A DNA stretch of 46,074 bases from Bacteroidaceae bacterium (GCA_024698925.1 JAILQO010000066.1:1-46074); one strand, 5' to 3'. Counted from the stretch's first letter, positions 26,270 through 34,749 are shown. The notes: generated by a model from the letters alone, not told the origin. Made by a program: numbers and translations.

Positions 26270-27697
26270 ATGAGGAAATCAAATTGGCGTTGGTGGATCT
26301 GCAGCCTTCTCTTTGTGGCCACCACCGTGAACTACTTGGACCGTCAAGTCCTATCGCTGACATGGAAAGACTTTATCGCACCTGAGTTCCATTGGAATGA
26401 CAACGACTATGGTAACATCACGGCCGTATTCTCCATCTTCTATGCCTTTATCTCATTGTTCGCCGGCCGCTTCATCGATTGGCTGGGAACGAAGAGAGGC
26501 TATATTTGGGCCATCGTAATATGGTCCTTTGGTGCCTGTCTTCATGCTGCGTGTGGTTGGGCTACGTTAAGGCTGACAGGCATTGCAAATACTGATGCCC
26601 TCTATGCCGTGGAAAAAGGTTCCGAACTGGCTCTGTTGGTTTCCTCCACCAGCGTCTGGCTCTTCCTGGCGTGCCGTATTATCCTGGCGACGGGTGAGTC
26701 TGGCAACTTCCCTGCTGCCATCAAGGTGACGGCTGAATACTTCCCCAAGAAGGACCGTGCTTATGCCACCTCCATCTTCAATGCCGGCGCTTCGGTCGGA
26801 GCCCTTGTCGCACCCCTTACGATTCCTCTTTTGGCAGCGCATTTTGGCTGGGAGATGGCATTCATTATCATCGGTGGTATCGGCTTCATTTGGGCTGGTT
26901 TGTGGCAAGCATTTTATTCGTCGCCCTCCAAAAGCCGCTTCGTTAATGCAGCCGAGTTGGCCTACATCAATCAGCCCGACGAGGCATCACAGGTTAAGCC
27001 TTCAAACGAAGAGACTGAACCCTCTCTGTCGCTTATTCAGTGTTTCCGCTATCGCCAGACATGGGCTTTCATCGTGGGTAAGCTGATGACCGATGGCGTA
27101 TGGTGGTTCTTCCTTTTCTGGGCACCCGCCTATTTTTCGGAACTCGGTTATCCGTCTTCTTCAGGCATGGGACAGGCCTTGATATTCGTGCTCTATCTCA
27201 TCGTAACACTCCTCAGCATCCTTGGTGGCTATCTGCCGAAACTTTTCGTGGAGCGTCGGGGCATGAATCCTTATGCAGGACGTATGCGTGCGATGTTGAT
27301 CTTTGCCTTCCTTCCGATCTTTGCGATGTTTGCCCAGCCCTTGGCCGATTACTCTCCTTGGTGGCCTTGCATCATCATTGGTCTGGCTGGAGCCGGTCAT
27401 CAGGCGTGGTCTGCCAATCTTTATTCCACGATTGGCGATATGTTCCCGAGGTCTGCAATTGCTACCATCACGGGTATTGGCACCATGTTTGGCGGGCTCT
27501 GCTGCTTTGCCATTAATAAAGGTTCCGGAATGCTCTTTACCTATGCCGAAACTCAAGGAGAGGCTTTCCGCTTCTTCGGTGCCACGGGCAAACCAGCGGG
27601 TTACATGATGGTTTTCTGTTACTGTGCTGTTGCCTACCTCATCGCTTGGGCTTGTATGAAGACGCTTGTGCCGCGCTACAAAAAAGTAGAGATCTAA
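26270..27697 (+). CDS. exuT: MFS hexuronate transporter (ACS family)
   Basis: 475 residues with about 12 hydrophobic segments. N-terminal NYLDRQVLSL, loop 2-3 RFIDWLGTKRG, and ATGESGNFPAAIKVTAEYFP are hallmarks of the anion:cation symporter family that includes ExuT (galacturonate/glucuronate). Starts 6 bp after uxaC, so it is cotranscribed and its substrate is inferred from that. An extra periplasmic-side segment around 100-125 (TGIANTDALYAVEKGSELA) is present, as in some Bacteroidetes homologues. Inner membrane, proton-coupled uptake. No terminator seen before the sigma-factor gene 91 bp downstream. Confidence 0.9.
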   Translation: MRKSNWRWWICSLLFVATTVNYLDRQVLSLTWKDFIAPEFHWNDNDYGNITAVFSIFYAFISLFAGRFIDWLGTKRGYIWAIVIWSFGACLHAACGWATLRLTGIANTDALYAVEKGSELALLVSSTSVWLFLACRIILATGESGNFPAAIKVTAEYFPKKDRAYATSIFNAGASVGALVAPLTIPLLAAHFGWEMAFIIIGGIGFIWAGLWQAFYSSPSKSRFVNAAELAYINQPDEASQVKPSNEETEPSLSLIQCFRYRQTWAFIVGKLMTDGVWWFFLFWAPAYFSELGYPSSSGMGQALIFVLYLIVTLLSILGGYLPKLFVERRGMNPYAGRMRAMLIFAFLPIFAMFAQPLADYSPWWPCIIIGLAGAGHQAWSANLYSTIGDMFPRSAIATITGIGTMFGGLCCFAINKGSGMLFTYAETQGEAFRFFGATGKPAGYMMVFCYCAVAYLIAWACMKTLVPRYKKVEI

Positions 27698-27788
27698 GCG
27701 CATTTCTTGTTAATTTTCCTTAATTCTTTTAGCGGGGTTCTAGACTTATAGTAGTTTCGTTCGTACCATTGATAGAGCAACGACATCT

Positions 27789-28340
27789 ATGAGTCAGGAA
27801 GAAAGAGACATATTCATCCGATGCCAAAACGGCGACAAAGGCGCATTCCGCTTGGTGGTGCAGACGTACCAACAGCCGGTATTCGCCTTTGCTCTGCGTT
27901 TGCTTTGTGACGAGGAAGAGGCAAAGGACGTGGTGCAGGAGACGTTCATCCGCGTGTGGCAGCACATGTGCCGCTACGATCTGCAGCGCCCCTTCCAAAC
28001 GTGGCTCTATACCATTGCCTCACGCCTGTGCCTGGATAGAATCAAGTTGCAGAAAGCGCTTGTTCCGTTACCTGCGGACGAGGCGGTGTTGCACCGTTTT
28101 GCGGCAGATACCGACGGTCAGCGAGCGCTGGAGAATAGTGAGTGGATGGCTATCGTCCGTATGCTGGCCGATGGACTGAGCACGAAGCAGCGATTGGTGT
28201 TTACACTCTGCCAACTTGAAGGCCTGACGGCTCCGGAGGTGGTGCAGATTTCGGGATTAAGTGCCAAGCAGGTGAAGAATAACCTGTTCCTGGCCCGACA
28301 GACAATACGTAAACGTTTAAAAGACTTAGGCTATGAGTAA
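27789..28340 (+). CDS. ECF-type RNA polymerase sigma factor
   Basis: 183 residues. Region 2 about 22-92 (ALRLLCDEEEAKDVVQETFIRVWQHM, then RPFQTWLYTIASRLCLDRI) and region 4 about 125-178 with the helix-turn-helix LEGLTAPEVVQISGLSAKQVKNNLFLAR. A short ECF sigma of the Bacteroidetes type. Its stop overlaps the next gene's start by 8 bp. No housekeeping-type -7 box was found upstream, so it may be autoregulated or read through from exuT. The target regulon is not visible here. Confidence 0.92.
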   Translation: MSQEERDIFIRCQNGDKGAFRLVVQTYQQPVFAFALRLLCDEEEAKDVVQETFIRVWQHMCRYDLQRPFQTWLYTIASRLCLDRIKLQKALVPLPADEAVLHRFAADTDGQRALENSEWMAIVRMLADGLSTKQRLVFTLCQLEGLTAPEVVQISGLSAKQVKNNLFLARQTIRKRLKDLGYE

Positions 28341-28701
28341 GACTGATGAACTTCTTGAACGGCTGCGCACGCAGCAACCAGTCCTCAGCGACCCTGATGA
28401 GCTGACGGCGCACATCCTGGACAATCTGCCTCCGCAGGAGATCCTGCCTAAGCGCGAACCGGTTGCGATGCTTGTCCTGCGTGTCGTCTCCACGTTAGCG
28501 GCTGTGTGGCTGGTCGGCTTGTTCCTCTATGTCAATATGCCGACATTCTCTGCCCCTCAAACAGCGAATGAAGTACCTCATTACCATAATTCCACCCTCT
28601 CGCAAGGCGGCACTCTGGAGGCTGTTTATCAGCGCCACCAGCGACAGGACAAACAAATCTCTTACAACCAAATCAGAAAAATGCTTTATGAAAACAAGTA
28701 A
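28333..28701 (+). CDS. Small single-pass membrane protein, putative anti-sigma partner
   Basis: 122 residues. Cytosolic N-terminal part about 1-44 (MSKTDELLERLRTQQPVLSD, AHILDNLPP), one membrane helix about 45-67 (VAMLVLRVVSTLAAVWLVGLFLYV), and a C-terminal part of about 55 residues. Overlaps the sigma gene by 8 bp and the following lipoprotein gene by 14 bp. Position and topology fit an anti-sigma factor or membrane regulator, as commonly follows Bacteroidetes ECF genes; no anti-sigma zinc or FecR motif is seen, so this is inference. Confidence 0.7.
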   Translation: MSKTDELLERLRTQQPVLSDPDELTAHILDNLPPQEILPKREPVAMLVLRVVSTLAAVWLVGLFLYVNMPTFSAPQTANEVPHYHNSTLSQGGTLEAVYQRHQRQDKQISYNQIRKMLYENK

Positions 28702-29776
28702 TTTATATGGAATCCTCTTGGGAGCTTCCCTGCTCCTGACATCCTGTTACCAGCCCAAGGTGCTGATGCATACTACCATCCACGATGGTTGGGGGAACAT
28801 CTGTACGCGTGAGGTCCGTTACAGTAATGTGATGTCGCAGGAAGTGCGCGACTCTGTTTGGAACAAAGGACAAACGGGTTGGTCGCAGCCGATGCCAGAG
28901 TGCCTGAACATCGATGCTTTCTGCAAAAGCCAAACAATCGTAGGTGCTGGTGATACGGTTTCGACCACTTTCACTTGCCCCTTCCGCTCTGTGGAGGAGA
29001 TGTGCTCGGCAACACCCCTTCAGCTGAATGGAACCCGCCTTCGCTCCAACGCCCATCTGGAAAAGCGTTTCCGCTGGTTCTACACGGAGTATGTCTATAC
29101 CGAGACCTTCTATTGTGTAGGCGATACTTTCAAATTGGCGGCAACTGATTATGCCGACAAGGACGTTGTCAGCTATTGGTTCACGGGACAGCCAAACCTG
29201 GTTGCTGGATTGAGCGGTGCTGAGGCCTCCGATAAGCTTAACAAGATGGAACCTTTCGTCAGTAAATGGCTCAACGAGAACCTCTTCAAGGTCGGCTTCG
29301 ACTTTATAGTCAATCACTATGACACGATCCCCAACCCTCCAGTGGGTCGCGAACGCTTCATCGAACTTCATGACTCGTTGGCCAGTTATATGCTTGGATG
29401 CGGAGACGACCTGTTCGACAAGGATCCTAAGGATGTCCTACGCGATTTCTTCCACTCGGAAGCCTACGCGCTGTTCTTCGATGAGAATACTCCCTGCGGC
29501 CAGGCCCTGAATCAAGAACTTGAGCACCGCCTGAACATCTTCTGGTTCAATGTTCCTTATACCCTCACGATGCCAGGAACGGTAGTCAGTACTGGAAATG
29601 GTACCCTGCAACCCGACGGCACTATCTTTTATCCCTTCACGGGCGAGCGCCTGATCCCACAGGATTACACGATTACAGCCACCTCGCGTGTCACCCACAT
29701 CTGGGCTTACATCGCCACCCTCCTCGTCGTCCTCTTCGCCATCGTCATCGCCTTCTATCGCAGAAGTCGTCAATAA
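28688..29776 (+). CDS. Lipoprotein with C-terminal membrane helix, unknown function
   Basis: 362 residues from the ATG at 28688; the open frame upstream to 28529 overlaps the preceding gene in another frame. Signal peptide II MKTSNLYGILLGASLLLTSC with lipid-anchor C20. The middle is a soluble extracytoplasmic domain with several cysteines and aromatic residues (RFRWFYTEYVYTETFYCVGD) and no recognised family. The end is a membrane helix (IWAYIATLLVVLFAIVIAF) followed by basic residues RRSRQ. Having both a lipobox and a C-terminal anchor is unusual and suggests an inner-membrane protein tethered at both ends, perhaps the signal sensor of the sigma/anti-sigma module. Followed by a strong terminator. 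Confidence 0.75.
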   Translation: MKTSNLYGILLGASLLLTSCYQPKVLMHTTIHDGWGNICTREVRYSNVMSQEVRDSVWNKGQTGWSQPMPECLNIDAFCKSQTIVGAGDTVSTTFTCPFRSVEEMCSATPLQLNGTRLRSNAHLEKRFRWFYTEYVYTETFYCVGDTFKLAATDYADKDVVSYWFTGQPNLVAGLSGAEASDKLNKMEPFVSKWLNENLFKVGFDFIVNHYDTIPNPPVGRERFIELHDSLASYMLGCGDDLFDKDPKDVLRDFFHSEAYALFFDENTPCGQALNQELEHRLNIFWFNVPYTLTMPGTVVSTGNGTLQPDGTIFYPFTGERLIPQDYTITATSRVTHIWAYIATLLVVLFAIVIAFYRRSRQ

Positions 29777-29812
29777 GCCCCCATTTTTTCAGAAAAACAG
29801 TTTCAGAAAAAA

Positions 29813-29860
29813 ATCTCCAGGCTTCGGAATATCAAGTTCGGAAGCCTGGAGATATTTTTT
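29813..29860 (+). terminator. Terminator of the sigma-factor operon
   Basis: ATCTCCAGGCTTC (29813-29825) and its exact complement GAAGCCTGGAGAT (29841-29853), followed by ATTTTTTT. Confidence 0.85.
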
Positions 29861-30110
29861 TGAACCCACCTTATTATTTGATTCAACTATCGGTAGTCTT
29901 TACCAGATCATTACTCCACAGGTCGCTGCGCTCCGCTCGGCATCCCGAAGGGTGACGCTTGCTACCAGCGGGACGCAAGAATGTCATTCAAAAATCATTT
30001 TGAAAAATATTCAAGCGGTTATATTTGATAAATTTTGAGATAGATTTTCGCTCGTAGAGCGTTAGATTTTGAGGCCTTCAAGCCGACCCCATCATACAAC
30101 GAAACTTAAA
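29861..30110. other. Intergenic region with a Bacteroidetes-type dispersed GC-rich repeat
   Basis: No gene seen. 29934-29960 (CGCTCGGCATCCCGAAGGG, then TGACGCTT) matches, in reverse orientation, a segment inside the ATP-grasp-like gene at 42692-42713, so it is a copy of a dispersed element. The rest is AT-rich without recognised structure. Confidence 0.5.
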
Positions 30111-30377
30111 TTATTTTATTTGTTCCAGTAATCTTGCCAATTTTTCCAGATCGCGTGCGTCAACGTCAATGTCGAGGATGTTTCCGTCGCGATCAATCAG
30201 CTTATAAGTCGGGAAGCCTGTAACCTTGAGAAAGTGCTCGATGGCGCTTTGCTGTTCGCTGGGCATGTTGTAGTGGACCACGTTGTCGCCCGTCACCTCG
30301 TACATCTTGATGACGTTCTCCCAATCTTTGTTGGGTGAATTGTTAGCCAGCAGCAGCGTAATCATTGTTTTTCTCAT
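30111..30377 (-). CDS. Thioredoxin-fold C-terminal fragment lacking CxxC (probable remnant)
   Basis: 88 residues. FLKVTGFPTYKLIDRDGNIL is the cis-proline region and following strand of TlpA/thioredoxin-like proteins, and the preceding WENVIKMYEVTGDNVVHYNM matches the part after the active site in Bacteroidetes TlpA-like proteins. The N-terminal half with the WCxxC motif is missing; the frame begins MRKTMITLLLANNSPNKDW. No redox activity is expected. It starts 20 bp after the pspC gene, so it may be cotranscribed. Most likely a truncated pseudogene, although a small functional thioredoxin-fold protein cannot be excluded. Confidence 0.6.
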   Translation of the reverse strand: MRKTMITLLLANNSPNKDWENVIKMYEVTGDNVVHYNMPSEQQSAIEHFLKVTGFPTYKLIDRDGNILDIDVDARDLEKLARLLEQIK

Positions 30378-30397
30378 GGTGATAATGGTTTGGCCGA

Positions 30398-32230
30398 TTA
30401 TTTGCCGTCATGGACGTTGCTGACCTCAAAGTCGGTGGCGGAGAACCAACGGCCCAGCCAGTTCCTGTGGGTGAAGGTGTTGTCCGAGGTAAGACCGTAG
30501 CGCAGGACGGTCGGCTTTGTGATGCGGATGGGGTCGAATGTGATGCGGTTCCATCCGTAGCCTCTATGGCGGTTGGCTTCCGCTAACTCACATTGGTAAT
30601 TCCCATAGGAAATAGAGTCTGTCGGGATGGTAACGTCCCTGTGGTAATGCACAAATTCGTTTGCCTTTTCCCAGATGTCTCCACCCGTATTACCCGTAGC
30701 GGGAATCTCCTTGAAGATGGGCTGCCCGTCACCGACGATGGCGTAGATGAAGGCTCCTGTGCCATTCGCACGGGCTGCGCAGGTGAGGCGATAGGTGCCT
30801 GGCAGGAGGGTGTCAACACGCTCTGCGCGATAGCGCTGGCGACGACCATAATTGTCGAGGTAGCGTACTTCCCTATCCCCATTCATATACTGGCCAGTGG
30901 TCGTGAAACGGTGATTGCATCTCACGTCTCTCAAGATGCTCCAGCCGTTGTCTTGCAGGAATTCCCATTCGTGCGGTTGGATGTAGATGCCGTCGTGGGT
31001 GTTCGCTTCGCGGTCTAGTGCCTCATTCTCCTCTCTGATGCGAAGATTGTATTGTCTCTCAGCCTTGGTATATTTGGGCCCAAGATAGGCCAGCAGGGAA
31101 CCAGTTATCACGAAGCCGATAATCCACGTCACCAACAGGACTACACGTTGTCCATAAGGCATGGCGGGAATCAACTTGGCTTCGTTCAGAAGGCCGTGGA
31201 TGATGGCGTAGGCCGTAATGCCGAGGACGATAAACAGCGCCAAATCAAAGCACTGACCCGCCAGTAAATGCTCGGTCGTGAGGGCTATGCCCTCAGCAGA
31301 GTTCAGGAAGGAGTCATTATTGGGGAATAGACTGGTATCGAAAAATTCAGTCGATATAATCTCTGCCATTCCCGCCAGGCACAGCGCTGTGATGAGCACA
31401 CCTGCGACATAGATGCAGCAGCGGAAGAGTAGGACGACGACGGCCCATAGCGTCGTGAAGAAACCACCGATGCAGCCAAGACAGCCTGAAGCTTTAGGCT
31501 CTTCCACTTGCTGGGAAGGATCAGGGGTTTGACTAGCTACCTCTTCTGCCAGGTTCTGCGGATTGACCTCCTTGCCCTTCATGCGCAGACGGTCCTCAGG
31601 TGTAATGGCTATGGGCATGAGGATGGCCAGGAGGATATAGGCAATGATGAGCGCCCAGCCCCAATAATAGAGGTGGAAATAGAGTTGATGCTCATGCAGG
31701 AACCATAGGAAGTTGAACGATGACCCAAAGAAAGACAAAAGGATGATTGCCGCATAGCACAAGCGCCACCAGAGCACGTCGCCGCCAAAGTAGGCTGCGA
31801 AGCCGGATAGCACACCCATCACCTTCTTGTCAGCGGGGTTGCGATAGAGGCGCTTGGAGGATCGGCCCACCCCTATCCCCTCCCCAAGGGAGGGTGATTC
31901 ATTCCCACTTGTTCGTTGCCCGTTTGAGCTCCCCTTCCTTGGGGAGGGGTCGGGAGTGGGCTGGTCGTTTCCTTCCATCTCCTCCGGCTTCCCAAGCCTG
32001 CGTATGACTTCTGTGACGTGTTCGATGGTAACGGCTTCTGTGCCGCCTTGTTTCAGTTCTTCAAAGAGTTCGGCGATGCGTTCTTCGATGTCGTCGGCGA
32101 TTTCCTCGCCGCCTTCGCGTGTGCGGAAATAATTACGGAGAGACTGCTCGTAGGTTGCAAGCATTTCGTAAGCGTCCTCATCGATGGGAAAGAGGCGTCC
32201 GCAAAGGTTAATGGTGATATTCTTTTTCAT
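30398..32230 (-). CDS. PspC-domain membrane protein with an in-frame palindromic repeat insertion
   Basis: 610 residues. Residues 1-90 form a cytosolic helical domain common to Bacteroidetes PspC proteins (INLCGRLFPIDEDAYEMLATY, IEERIAELFEEL). Residues about 91-124 (PTPDPSPRKGSS through LGEGIGVGRS) are encoded by a GC-rich inverted repeat (31866-31960). Residues about 127-190 form the PspC domain (KRLYRNPADKKVMGVLSGFAAYFG plus membrane helix), followed by several more membrane segments (about 195-410) and an extracytoplasmic C-terminal domain about 430-610. PspC proteins take part in envelope-stress sensing in proteobacteria; the role in Bacteroidetes is unclear. Cotranscribed after the PadR regulator (20-bp gap). 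Confidence 0.85.
   Translation of the reverse strand: MKKNITINLCGRLFPIDEDAYEMLATYEQSLRNYFRTREGGEEIADDIEERIAELFEELKQGGTEAVTIEHVTEVIRRLGKPEEMEGNDQPTPDPSPRKGSSNGQRTSGNESPSLGEGIGVGRSSKRLYRNPADKKVMGVLSGFAAYFGGDVLWWRLCYAAIILLSFFGSSFNFLWFLHEHQLYFHLYYWGWALIIAYILLAILMPIAITPEDRLRMKGKEVNPQNLAEEVASQTPDPSQQVEEPKASGCLGCIGGFFTTLWAVVVLLFRCCIYVAGVLITALCLAGMAEIISTEFFDTSLFPNNDSFLNSAEGIALTTEHLLAGQCFDLALFIVLGITAYAIIHGLLNEAKLIPAMPYGQRVVLLVTWIIGFVITGSLLAYLGPKYTKAERQYNLRIREENEALDREANTHDGIYIQPHEWEFLQDNGWSILRDVRCNHRFTTTGQYMNGDREVRYLDNYGRRQRYRAERVDTLLPGTYRLTCAARANGTGAFIYAIVGDGQPIFKEIPATGNTGGDIWEKANEFVHYHRDVTIPTDSISYGNYQCELAEANRHRGYGWNRITFDPIRITKPTVLRYGLTSDNTFTHRNWLGRWFSATDFEVSNVHDGK
31866..31960. repeat. GC-rich palindromic element inside pspC
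   Basis: Arm 31866-31894 (CCCACCCCTATCCCCTCCCC then AAGGGAGGG) and arm 31932-31960 are about 29-bp imperfect inverted repeats around a 37-bp centre. In frame with the host gene. Related copies lie at 40677-40718, 40810-40842 and 41848-41971. Confidence 0.8.
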
Positions 32231-32250
32231 TGTTAAGTGAGGTCTTGAGG

Positions 32251-32613
32251 TTATGAGATTGTGAGATCTTGTGGTCTTGAGGTTTGTGATGATTTAAGGA
32301 CGGAAACGGTCCTTTCGATTTCGCCCCACGCCTTGTCCAGCTCGTCAAGGAACTGCAGGCCGTCATCGGTGAGGCGGTAGTACTTGCGTGGAGGCCCCTG
32401 TGTGCTTTCCTGCCATTCGTAGGCGAGTAACGCATCCTTCTTGAGGCGTGTGAGCAGCGGATAGAGCGTGCCTTCCACCACCAGCAGATCGGCTTCCTTC
32501 AGTTGCTGGATGATGTCCGAGGCGTAGGCTGGTCCGCGTCGTAGCAGCAGCAAGATGCAATATTCCAGCATCCCTTTGCGCATCTGTGACTTGGCATTTG
32601 TTACGTCCACCAT
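32251..32613 (-). CDS. PadR-family transcriptional regulator
   Basis: 120 residues. PadR winged helix-turn-helix about 10-95: QMRKGMLEYCILLLLRRGPA, YASDIIQQLKEADLLVVEGTLYPLLTRLKKDALL, and the wing RKYYRLTDDGLQFL. Partner of the downstream pspC gene, a pairing common in Bacteroidetes. It probably represses its own operon through the inverted repeat at 32762-32790 next to the promoter. The last residues (QTSRPQDLTIS) and the gap to pspC are encoded by short CCTCAAGAC-type repeats, so the native C-terminus may have been altered. Confidence 0.92.
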   Translation of the reverse strand: MVDVTNAKSQMRKGMLEYCILLLLRRGPAYASDIIQQLKEADLLVVEGTLYPLLTRLKKDALLAYEWQESTQGPPRKYYRLTDDGLQFLDELDKAWGEIERTVSVLKSSQTSRPQDLTIS

Positions 32614-32628
32614 ATAGATTTCGCGATT

Positions 32629-32707
32629 TAGTGATTTAAAGATTTAATGATTTGACGATTTTACAATTTGACGATTTTACAATTTGACGATTTTGCGATT
32701 TTATAAT
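32629..32707. repeat. A/T-rich 16-bp tandem repeat upstream of padR
   Basis: Units of TTACAATTTGACGATT repeated with variation between the padR start and its -7 box, so they lie in the 5' leader of the operon. Similar AAATCGTCNAATTG sequence occurs in uxaC (about 25352-25381). Confidence 0.65.
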
Positions 32708-32744
32708 TTACCCTCCTTGAGAGCAATCCTATGCTTAAGCGCTG

Positions 32745-32753
32745 GCAAAGGTA
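32745..32753 (-). promoter_or_regulatory. -7 box of the padR-pspC operon
   Basis: TACCTTTGC on the minus strand, about 130 bp before the padR start, with the 16-bp repeats in the leader. Confidence 0.6.
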
Positions 32754-32761
32754 TGCTAAAT

Positions 32762-32790
32762 CTTAGTACCTTGCAATACATAGTACTAAG
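32762..32790. promoter_or_regulatory. Candidate PadR operator
   Basis: CTTAGTAC-N13-GTACTAAG, a perfect 8-bp inverted repeat covering the region just upstream of the -7 box, where a bound repressor would block the promoter. Assignment to PadR is by position. Confidence 0.55.
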
Positions 32791-32842
32791 AAAATGTTAT
32801 ACTATAACAATATTTAACAGAAGAAGCTATGTGGAAACAAAC

Positions 32843-32876
32843 AAGCCTGTCTCGCCGAAAACGGGTGAGGCAGGCT
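32843..32876 (-). terminator. Terminator of the secreted esterase gene
   Basis: Minus strand AGCCTGCCTCACC ... GGCGAGACAGGCT with two G-U pairs, followed by TGTTTGTTT; 43 bp after the esterase stop. Confidence 0.7.
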
Positions 32877-32918
32877 GTCCAAAGCGTACGTCGTACGATA
32901 TGAATAAACTATAGTATT

Positions 32919-34715
32919 TTACAGTATTACAGTCTTTTGGCCATTGATGATATAGAGCCCGTGTCGCAGTTGATGGCGTTGCATTCGCCGACCGCTGAGG
33001 TCATATAATCCATTCCATCGTTCCCCGTTCTGGCAGGAGAGGGAAGGGGTTGTAGGCCTATTGATGCCGGTGGGGCCGAACTCAACTGTCTGGATGCTGA
33101 GGTAGCCCAGCACGAAGTCGGCGTTACGGGCGCCATCGGTGTAGATGACGAGGACATAGTCATCTGTCTCAGGGGCATCGAACTCAAGAGTCTGCTGTCC
33201 CACTCTCGCAAATTTGGTGCTCACGTCGCCGCCGAGATTGACGGTGGGCTTGTAGGTCTGCGAGGCCACAACCTCGCCGCTACGCTTCTCGATGTTGATG
33301 GTCACCAGGCTGAACTCCGGCCGGTCCCAGTTGCAAATCTTGTATTTGATAGCGTAGCGTCCTTGATGCAGCGTCATCGTGGAGTGCCCGCTCGCGATGC
33401 CGAACTTGGCATAGCTGGTCTTGGCGCGGCTCGTTCCGTTCTGAATCAGCAGTCCATACTCGAAAGCCTTGCTGGCATTGGTGAATCGCAGGATTCGTGG
33501 GCCATCGCTGTAGGAGTTGCTGCCGCCAGCACGCTTCGTGGCGCTGGTGCCGTTGGACACATACCAGCCTTGCGGCACGATGCCTTCGCCGTTGAAAGCA
33601 TTGTGGAAGTAATAGAGGCGCTCTGGGGCAGCATAGTTGACAAAGCATGAGGTCTGTGCCTTCTCGCCGTCATTATCTATAGCTGTGACGCTCAGCTCGT
33701 GTTTAGCGGCAGTGGCATTGGTTAAGGTTGCTTGAAAGGGGGCGGTTGTGAGGGTCTCAATACTCTTGCCGTTATCGTAAAACGTTACCTTCTCGATGGT
33801 GCCGTTGGGGTCAGAAGCGGTGGCGCTGATGGTGACATCCGGAAACGTGGCTTCTCCCTTCGGTGCCATGCAGAGGTGGGTGATTTCGTTTGTAGGCTTC
33901 GTGATTTTCACTTTGGGGGCTGTCGGGTGCAACGAGAAACGCTTGCAGAAGTTCCAAATAATCTGGCGGTTGTCGGTCATAGGCCAGTGTCCGCCGTTGT
34001 TATAGCTGTAAAGCCACACCTCGCCGCCGTCCGGCCCTCCCGTCCATTTCTCGAGGTCGCCGTCGTACCAGCAGCCGTTGAATGGCCTGTAGCCGGTTAT
34101 CTTTTTGTAGTTTGTGTGCTTGTCGTGCTTGGCGTAGTTCTCGATGTAGGCGTGGATGCCGTATTTTTCGTAACCGAATACATCGTCTCCGTAGGCTATA
34201 CATTCCAGTAGGTTGACGGGTTTACTGCAGTTGTTCCATGGCTGTTCGGAGAATTGAATGCCGCTGGTGGGTGCAAAGGCAGCAATCTTGTCCTGCATGT
34301 TGGCGATGCAATGGTGGATGAGCATCGAGCCCATTGAGAAGCCCGACCAATAGACGCGGTCCTTGTCAATCTCATAGCGGGTAAACATCTCGTCAATGGT
34401 CTTGATGACGAAGTTCTGGTCCTTCGTACCGCCTGTGTCCCACGTGCTACCGTCGCTACGCAGGTAAGCGACCACGAACTTAGCCGTGTCTATCATCTCG
34501 TACAGCTTGTCGGAACCATACTGGTATTCCGGATCTTGGTTCATGCCGTGTGTCACGATGAAGAGCGGCGAATTGGTCGGTAGTGAGTTCGGCGTGAATA
34601 CCACCATATTCCTGCTCTGCCCGTTCACATTGATGTCAATCGACTGCTGCTTGTACGCTGAGGCCGTCAGAACAGCCACGAGTGCTAAGGATAGCGAAAG
34701 AAGTGTTTGTTTCAT
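32919..34715 (-). CDS. Secreted alpha/beta-hydrolase (PHB-depolymerase/CE1-like esterase) with T9SS-like tail
   Basis: 598 residues from the ATG at 34715; the frame open to 34826 precedes the promoter. Signal peptide 1-20. Esterase domain about 22-265: oxyanion HG (56-57), nucleophile S127 in GFSMG, an acid near D177/D178 in IAYGDD, and H243 in GGHWP. Ig-like domain about 275-375 (VKITKPTNE...VTISATASDPNGTIEKVTFYDNG), another beta-sandwich about 380-550, and a tail ending LYIINGQKTVIL like a T9SS sorting signal. Related secreted enzymes remove acetyl or feruloyl groups from plant polysaccharides. Divergent from the PL11 lyase, which suggests a shared pectin or hemicellulose target; the exact ester is not predictable. 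Confidence 0.82.
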   Translation of the reverse strand: MKQTLLSLSLALVAVLTASAYKQQSIDINVNGQSRNMVVFTPNSLPTNSPLFIVTHGMNQDPEYQYGSDKLYEMIDTAKFVVAYLRSDGSTWDTGGTKDQNFVIKTIDEMFTRYEIDKDRVYWSGFSMGSMLIHHCIANMQDKIAAFAPTSGIQFSEQPWNNCSKPVNLLECIAYGDDVFGYEKYGIHAYIENYAKHDKHTNYKKITGYRPFNGCWYDGDLEKWTGGPDGGEVWLYSYNNGGHWPMTDNRQIIWNFCKRFSLHPTAPKVKITKPTNEITHLCMAPKGEATFPDVTISATASDPNGTIEKVTFYDNGKSIETLTTAPFQATLTNATAAKHELSVTAIDNDGEKAQTSCFVNYAAPERLYYFHNAFNGEGIVPQGWYVSNGTSATKRAGGSNSYSDGPRILRFTNASKAFEYGLLIQNGTSRAKTSYAKFGIASGHSTMTLHQGRYAIKYKICNWDRPEFSLVTINIEKRSGEVVASQTYKPTVNLGGDVSTKFARVGQQTLEFDAPETDDYVLVIYTDGARNADFVLGYLSIQTVEFGPTGINRPTTPSLSCQNGERWNGLYDLSGRRMQRHQLRHGLYIINGQKTVIL

Positions 34716-34749
34716 TGTGTATTTAGTTCGGTGAATGATTATTTGCGCT

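Noticed and set aside
29861..30110. Small RNA gene or ORF in the gap
   Set aside because: The only ORF (29688-30038) is a shadow continuing out of the lipoprotein gene, and no promoter-terminator pair encloses an RNA.
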